Shown here piece after piece: positions 60,520 through 64,000 of a DNA stretch of 64,000 nucleotides (its first letter is position 1; every line of letters starts with the position of its first letter). The DNA is taken from positions 28,583-92,582 of the forward strand of contig NZ_JSYP01000020.1 in NCBI RefSeq assembly GCF_000813005.1. Direction: 5' to 3'. The translations under genes and the position numbers were made by a program. Under the pieces are notes generated by a model. That model searched no databases, was not told the origin of the DNA, and saw only the letters and a list, made by a program, of their open reading frames with translations. This stretch comes from Flavobacterium sp. KMS. GTDB taxonomy: Bacteria > Bacteroidota > Bacteroidia > Flavobacteriales > Flavobacteriaceae.

Positions 60520-63228
60520 ATGAAGACACAAATTACTTTTCTCTTTTTTATGATAACGACAATCAGTCTCTCTCAAAGCTCTGAAAAATGGAAACAATAC
60601 ATAGAAAAAGAAAACGAAACAAAATTTGAGAAATACTATTTTACATCTTTAGAAAATGCACATCACAATAAATACAAAGTTGTAAAAAAATTGGATAGTA
60701 CTTTTTGTATAGTAGAAAATTTAAAATCTAATCAACCTTTAAAGAAAACACGCTCAGTAAATAGCTTATGGAAATTACCATCCAATTTTTCAAATCACAC
60801 CGAAGACAAGCAATATATAATAGCAACTGATAGTATCAAAGCATTAATTACAGATTTAAAAACAATCAACATTTCTGAGATCGAAATACTAAATAACCAT
60901 CTTATAATCATAAAAAGTGATTCAAAAAAAATTATTGACCACATTATAACTTTGAGCAGTGTATCTTCTATTTCGCAAGAGTCCCTTCAACCAAAAGTTG
61001 AATCTAAAATAATCGATCAAAATTTTAGTATCAATTCTATAAATAAAGCCAATACTAATTTCCCTCTTATAACAGGCGAAAACCAAATTGTAGGCATCAA
61101 AGATGATTTATTTGATGTAAATGATATTGACCTACTAAACAAACACATTCCTTCTCAAACAGAATCGGCTATTGTATCGAGCCATGCAACAGCTATGGCA
61201 ACTATAGTTTCTGGATTAGGAAATAGTTCTGCACTAGGAAAAGGAGTTGCTCAAAAGGCCAAAATACAATCGTCTGACTTTTTGAATATCTATCCTGATG
61301 AAATAGCATATTTACAAGATGTTACTATTCAAAATCATTCCTACGGTACCAATATCGAGAATTTTTATGGTTCTCTGGCCAATGCTTATGATTCTCAATT
61401 ATTCTTAAATCCTGATTTGACTCATTGTTTTTCTTCTGGCAATAGCGGACTTCAAGGTTATAAATCTATTACTGGTAATTTCAAGCAATCCAAAAACAGT
61501 ATCGCAGTAGGGTGTATTGATCAAAACGAAGTAATTATGCCGTTTTCTTCAAAAGGACCAGCTTATGACGGTCGAATAAAACCTGAGTTAGTAGCCTACA
61601 GCACGCAAGGAACTTCAAATTCTACAGCAATAGCTACAGGGATTATTGCATTAATGAAACAACATTATAAAACTATAAATAATATCTCTTTATCTAATTC
61701 CCAAACAAAAGCAATTTTAATTAATAGTGCAAAAGATTTAGGGAACATAGGTCCAGATTTTACCTATGGTTATGGTAATATCAATGCTGATAAAAGTTTA
61801 AGAACAATCAGTGAAAATAGAATTATATCAGGTAATTTGACATCCGGACAAACAAATTTGCATACCATTTCCCTCCCTCCAAATACAAAAAACTTAAAAA
61901 TCACATTAGTTTGGAACGATTTGCCGGCTGCAATCAACAGTAATATAAGTTTGGTAAACGATTTAGATATGGAGGTTAAGTCGGCCAACAACACCACTTT
62001 TTTACCATGGATTCTTAATCCTGACTCCCCACAGCAGCAAGCTGTAAGAGGAAAAGATAAAATTAATACTATAGAGCAAGTTACTATTGAAAATCCCGCA
62101 TCTGGATCTTATACTATCAATATTATTGGCTCATACATATCTAACACATCTCAGGAATACAGCATCGCATACGAATATGAATTGGAAAATCGATTTGAAT
62201 GGAATTACCCAGTTAATAATGATAATTTCCCTTATGATGGCAAAACTATTTCCCCTTTCAAATGGAATTCTTCATTTTCTAATATCCCTGGACAATTATC
62301 TATTAGTTATAATAATGGGCAGACTTGGGAAATTCTCGCAAATGATATAAATCTAAATACGGAACAATTTACCTATGCCCCTGCAGAACAAAAATTTTCA
62401 AAGGCAAAATTGAAAATGACCATTGATAATACCGATTATATCTCTGATAGCTTTACAATATCTTATGATTTAAATATCAGCACCAGCTTAGTTTGTGATG
62501 GCACAACAGAAATTAATTGGGACAAACCTGCCGATGTTTCTTCATTTAATATTTATCAATTGACAGGAGATTATTTGGAATTTAAAGAACAAACAACAAA
62601 CACAACTTACACCTATACAGATGAAAAAACTCACACTGTTATTCCTGTATTTGACAATATCGAAGGAATAAAAAGTGAGTCAACATTACAGTATGTACAA
62701 AACTCAAATTGTTATTTCGAATTAGCTTTAGCAGAATTTTATGAAGAGAATAAAATAAAAATTAATGCCAGTCTTTTCAGCTTGTACAACATCAAAAGAA
62801 TTGAGATAATAAAAATAATTAATAATTCAGAAGGTGTTATTAACACAATAGATAATATCACTTCAAAAACATTCTCTTTTTTAGATATGGCTCCCTTAAA
62901 AGGAAGTAATAAATATAAAATAAATATAATTTTAAAAAACAATAATATAGTAAGCTCCCTAATTCTTGATACTAATTATCTAGGCAATGATTTATTTTTT
63001 GTACACCCTAGCCATTTAAGCAAAAATGAAGAATTAAATATTGAAGCCAAAAAAGAAGAAAATGCTATTTTTTATTTATATAATATTAATGGACAAAACA
63101 CTATTACTTCCCCGTTACTTTCTAAAACCAATAACATTAATCTAAAAAATATTGCCACAGGAATTTATATCTATAAAATTATTACAAGCTTAGGCGATAT
63201 TCAAACAGGAAAAATTGCAGTTTTTTAA
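60520..63228 (+). CDS. T9SS-secreted subtilisin-like (S8) serine protease
   Basis: The protein has 902 residues. A Sec signal (MKTQITFLFFMITTISLSQ) and a propeptide of about 150 residues precede an S8 domain (about 185-430). The triad is Asp195 (VGIKDDLF), His222 (SHATAMATIVSG) and Ser366 (GTSNSTAIATG), and the oxyanion Asn lies in CFSSGNSG. The motifs around His and Ser are diverged (HATAMA for HGTHVA, GTSNSTA for GTSMAAP) but complete. Beta-rich domains (about 440-800) follow, including a P/homB-like part with VWNDLPAA and DLDMEV. The last 75 residues look like a type A Por secretion tail (LYNINGQN, LKNIATGIYIYKI, GKIAVF). The protein should be exported by Sec, moved across the outer membrane by T9SS and processed at its C-terminus. 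Confidence 0.93.
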   Translation: MKTQITFLFFMITTISLSQSSEKWKQYIEKENETKFEKYYFTSLENAHHNKYKVVKKLDSTFCIVENLKSNQPLKKTRSVNSLWKLPSNFSNHTEDKQYIIATDSIKALITDLKTINISEIEILNNHLIIIKSDSKKIIDHIITLSSVSSISQESLQPKVESKIIDQNFSINSINKANTNFPLITGENQIVGIKDDLFDVNDIDLLNKHIPSQTESAIVSSHATAMATIVSGLGNSSALGKGVAQKAKIQSSDFLNIYPDEIAYLQDVTIQNHSYGTNIENFYGSLANAYDSQLFLNPDLTHCFSSGNSGLQGYKSITGNFKQSKNSIAVGCIDQNEVIMPFSSKGPAYDGRIKPELVAYSTQGTSNSTAIATGIIALMKQHYKTINNISLSNSQTKAILINSAKDLGNIGPDFTYGYGNINADKSLRTISENRIISGNLTSGQTNLHTISLPPNTKNLKITLVWNDLPAAINSNISLVNDLDMEVKSANNTTFLPWILNPDSPQQQAVRGKDKINTIEQVTIENPASGSYTINIIGSYISNTSQEYSIAYEYELENRFEWNYPVNNDNFPYDGKTISPFKWNSSFSNIPGQLSISYNNGQTWEILANDINLNTEQFTYAPAEQKFSKAKLKMTIDNTDYISDSFTISYDLNISTSLVCDGTTEINWDKPADVSSFNIYQLTGDYLEFKEQTTNTTYTYTDEKTHTVIPVFDNIEGIKSESTLQYVQNSNCYFELALAEFYEENKIKINASLFSLYNIKRIEIIKIINNSEGVINTIDNITSKTFSFLDMAPLKGSNKYKINIILKNNNIVSSLILDTNYLGNDLFFVHPSHLSKNEELNIEAKKEENAIFYLYNINGQNTITSPLLSKTNNINLKNIATGIYIYKIITSLGDIQTGKIAVF

Positions 63229-63702
63229 GCTATTCTTAGATATTATTTTTTTTGGAAGAGATATTTTTAATATATAAAATCACATGGCATCTTTATACAA
63301 AATCGTTGCGCAATTCTTTGCCGCAACATAAGTTTCAAAAGACTCAAAAGGGATATCTTTTATTCCAGCAATAAGAAAAGCATCTCAAAATCTCATTAAA
63401 TAGCTTTAAGAACCTAAAAAACAAAAAGGATAAGAAAACCACTTACAATACTAGAACTAAAAGAAATTATCTCATTTAAGAAAGCTTTAATATACTTTCA
63501 GATGTAATTGTACAAATACTGAAGAATATTTGCTTATATCGATGCATATTAACCAAAAAGGACAAACAAAAAAGATTCTTTGATTCAAATTGCTCAATTA
63601 TGTCTAAAGAACATAAAATAGATTCATAATCTAGATATAATTTACGTTCGTTTTTTGTATAATGCTTCCGATTTTAACCGCAGAGTAATGAAATAGAAAA
63701 AA
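63229..63702. other. Gene-free region after the subtilase
   Basis: About 470 nt without a convincing open frame or RNA. No strong terminator hairpin is visible directly after the subtilase stop; only a T-rich stretch at 63242-63251 is seen. Confidence 0.45.
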
Positions 63703-63703
63703 C

Positions 63704-63747
63704 ACAAAGGTCCACAAAGCTATTGATTAAACTTTGCGAACCTTTGT
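63704..63747. repeat. Imperfect inverted repeat of the CAAAG/CTTTGCG type
   Basis: The left arm ACAAAGGTCCACAAAG (63704-63719) pairs with the right arm CTTTGCGAACCTTTGT (63732-63747), with two mismatches. More CTTTGCG copies follow up to about 63770. Similar AACCGCAAAG-rich intergenic repeats are, from memory, frequent in Flavobacterium genomes. No gene is associated. Confidence 0.6.
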
Positions 63748-63806
63748 ATTTTCTTTTGCGCTCTTTGCGAAACAACCTTTTCACAAAATCCAAAAAAGTA
63801 ACGCAC

Positions 63807-63841
63807 AAAAAAAAATCCTCATCAAATAAATGATGAGGATT
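63807..63841 (-). terminator. Intrinsic terminator of the rRNA operon
   Basis: A perfect 11-bp stem AATCCTCATCA/TGATGAGGATT with a 6-nt loop is followed on the minus strand by a run of T residues. It lies just past the 3' end of the 5S gene. Confidence 0.93.
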
Positions 63842-63846
63842 CTAAA

Positions 63847-63955
63847 GAAAGGCGACGACATACTCTCCCACATAACTGCAGTACCATCTGCGCAGGCGGG
63901 CTTAACTACTCTGTTCGGGATGGGAAGAGGTGAGCCCCGCCGCAATAACCACCTT
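63847..63955 (-). rRNA. rrf: 5S ribosomal RNA
   Basis: The minus strand reads AAGGTGGTTATTGCGGCGGG at its 5' end and then has the universal 5S blocks: CCCATCCCGAACAGAG, GTTAAGCCCGCC and TGGGAGAGTATGTCG. The 5' AAGG pairs with the 3' CCTT, which sets the ends to within a few bases and gives about 109 nt. The order on the minus strand implies 16S and 23S genes beyond the right edge. The remaining 45 nt to 64000 are AT-rich spacer. Confidence 0.95.
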
Positions 63956-64000
63956 AAGGTCGTTGTTACTTGAGGTAACTTTTTTAATTAATAATTAACA

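Noticed and set aside
55669..62942. Several short open frames antisense to the phosphatase and the two protease genes
   Set aside because: They overlap strong genes fully, have no motif and no start context of their own.
1..64000. CRISPR array, insertion sequence, phage or tRNA genes
   Set aside because: No regularly spaced repeats, no transposase or integrase frame and no tRNA-like fold were seen.

Overview
The window is AT-rich DNA from a member of the Bacteroidetes, most likely Flavobacteriales and possibly Flavobacterium or a close relative. Four things point there: a subtilase with a type IX secretion (Por) C-terminal tail, lipoproteins with Bacteroidetes-style signals, several TAnnTTTG promoter boxes, and a flavobacterial-looking 5S rRNA. 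There is no tool output behind this; it is reading by eye.

Positions 1-51860, all on the minus strand, hold one very large, tightly packed polyketide locus read from high to low coordinates. Four giant synthases (PKS1 38202-51860, PKS2 21887-38167, PKS3 10938-21881, PKS4 3206-10936) are followed by a small DUF3291/ABM-like protein, a Rieske-cytochrome P450 fusion and a FAD monooxygenase that runs off the left edge. Gaps between these genes are 1 to 43 nt. I see ten ketosynthases, all with the Cys-His-His triad, and no acyltransferase domain, so this is a trans-AT assembly line whose AT is not in the window. Reading order: loading (LnmK-like AT/decarboxylase + ACP); module 1 KS-ACPx4; a DH-like domain; module 2 KS-DH-KR-ACP; module 3 KS-DH-KR // MT-ACP (split between PKS1 and PKS2); modules 4, 5 and 6 KS-DH-KR-ACP; module 7 KS // dead DH-KR-ACP (split between PKS2 and PKS3); module 8 KS-DH-KR-ACP; module 9 KS-DH-KR // MT-ACP-ER (split between PKS3 and PKS4); module 10 KS-DH-KR-ACP-TE. 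The inferred product has a short acyl starter, ten C2 extensions, two alpha-methyl groups, a run of conjugated double bonds from about modules 3-6, a hydroxyl from module 7, one saturated alpha-methyl unit from module 9, TE release, and oxidation by the three tailoring enzymes.

Positions 51861-55383 look like the control region. A TPR-type sensor histidine kinase and a small lipoprotein (minus) face a LuxR/NarL-type response regulator (plus). A motif TCCGTAATWTTT occurs once in the regulator's own promoter region and twice, as a 19-nt direct repeat of period 22, upstream of PKS1. This suggests that the regulator controls both itself and the polyketide operon.

Positions 55384-64000 are ordinary chromosomal genes: a Tat-exported PhoD-like phosphatase, a small membrane protein, a secreted HEIGH (M57-like) metalloprotease lipoprotein, and a T9SS-secreted S8 protease. 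Between them are gene-poor spacers with clear intrinsic terminators. At the right edge lies a minus-strand 5S rRNA with its terminator, so a ribosomal RNA operon probably continues beyond position 64000.
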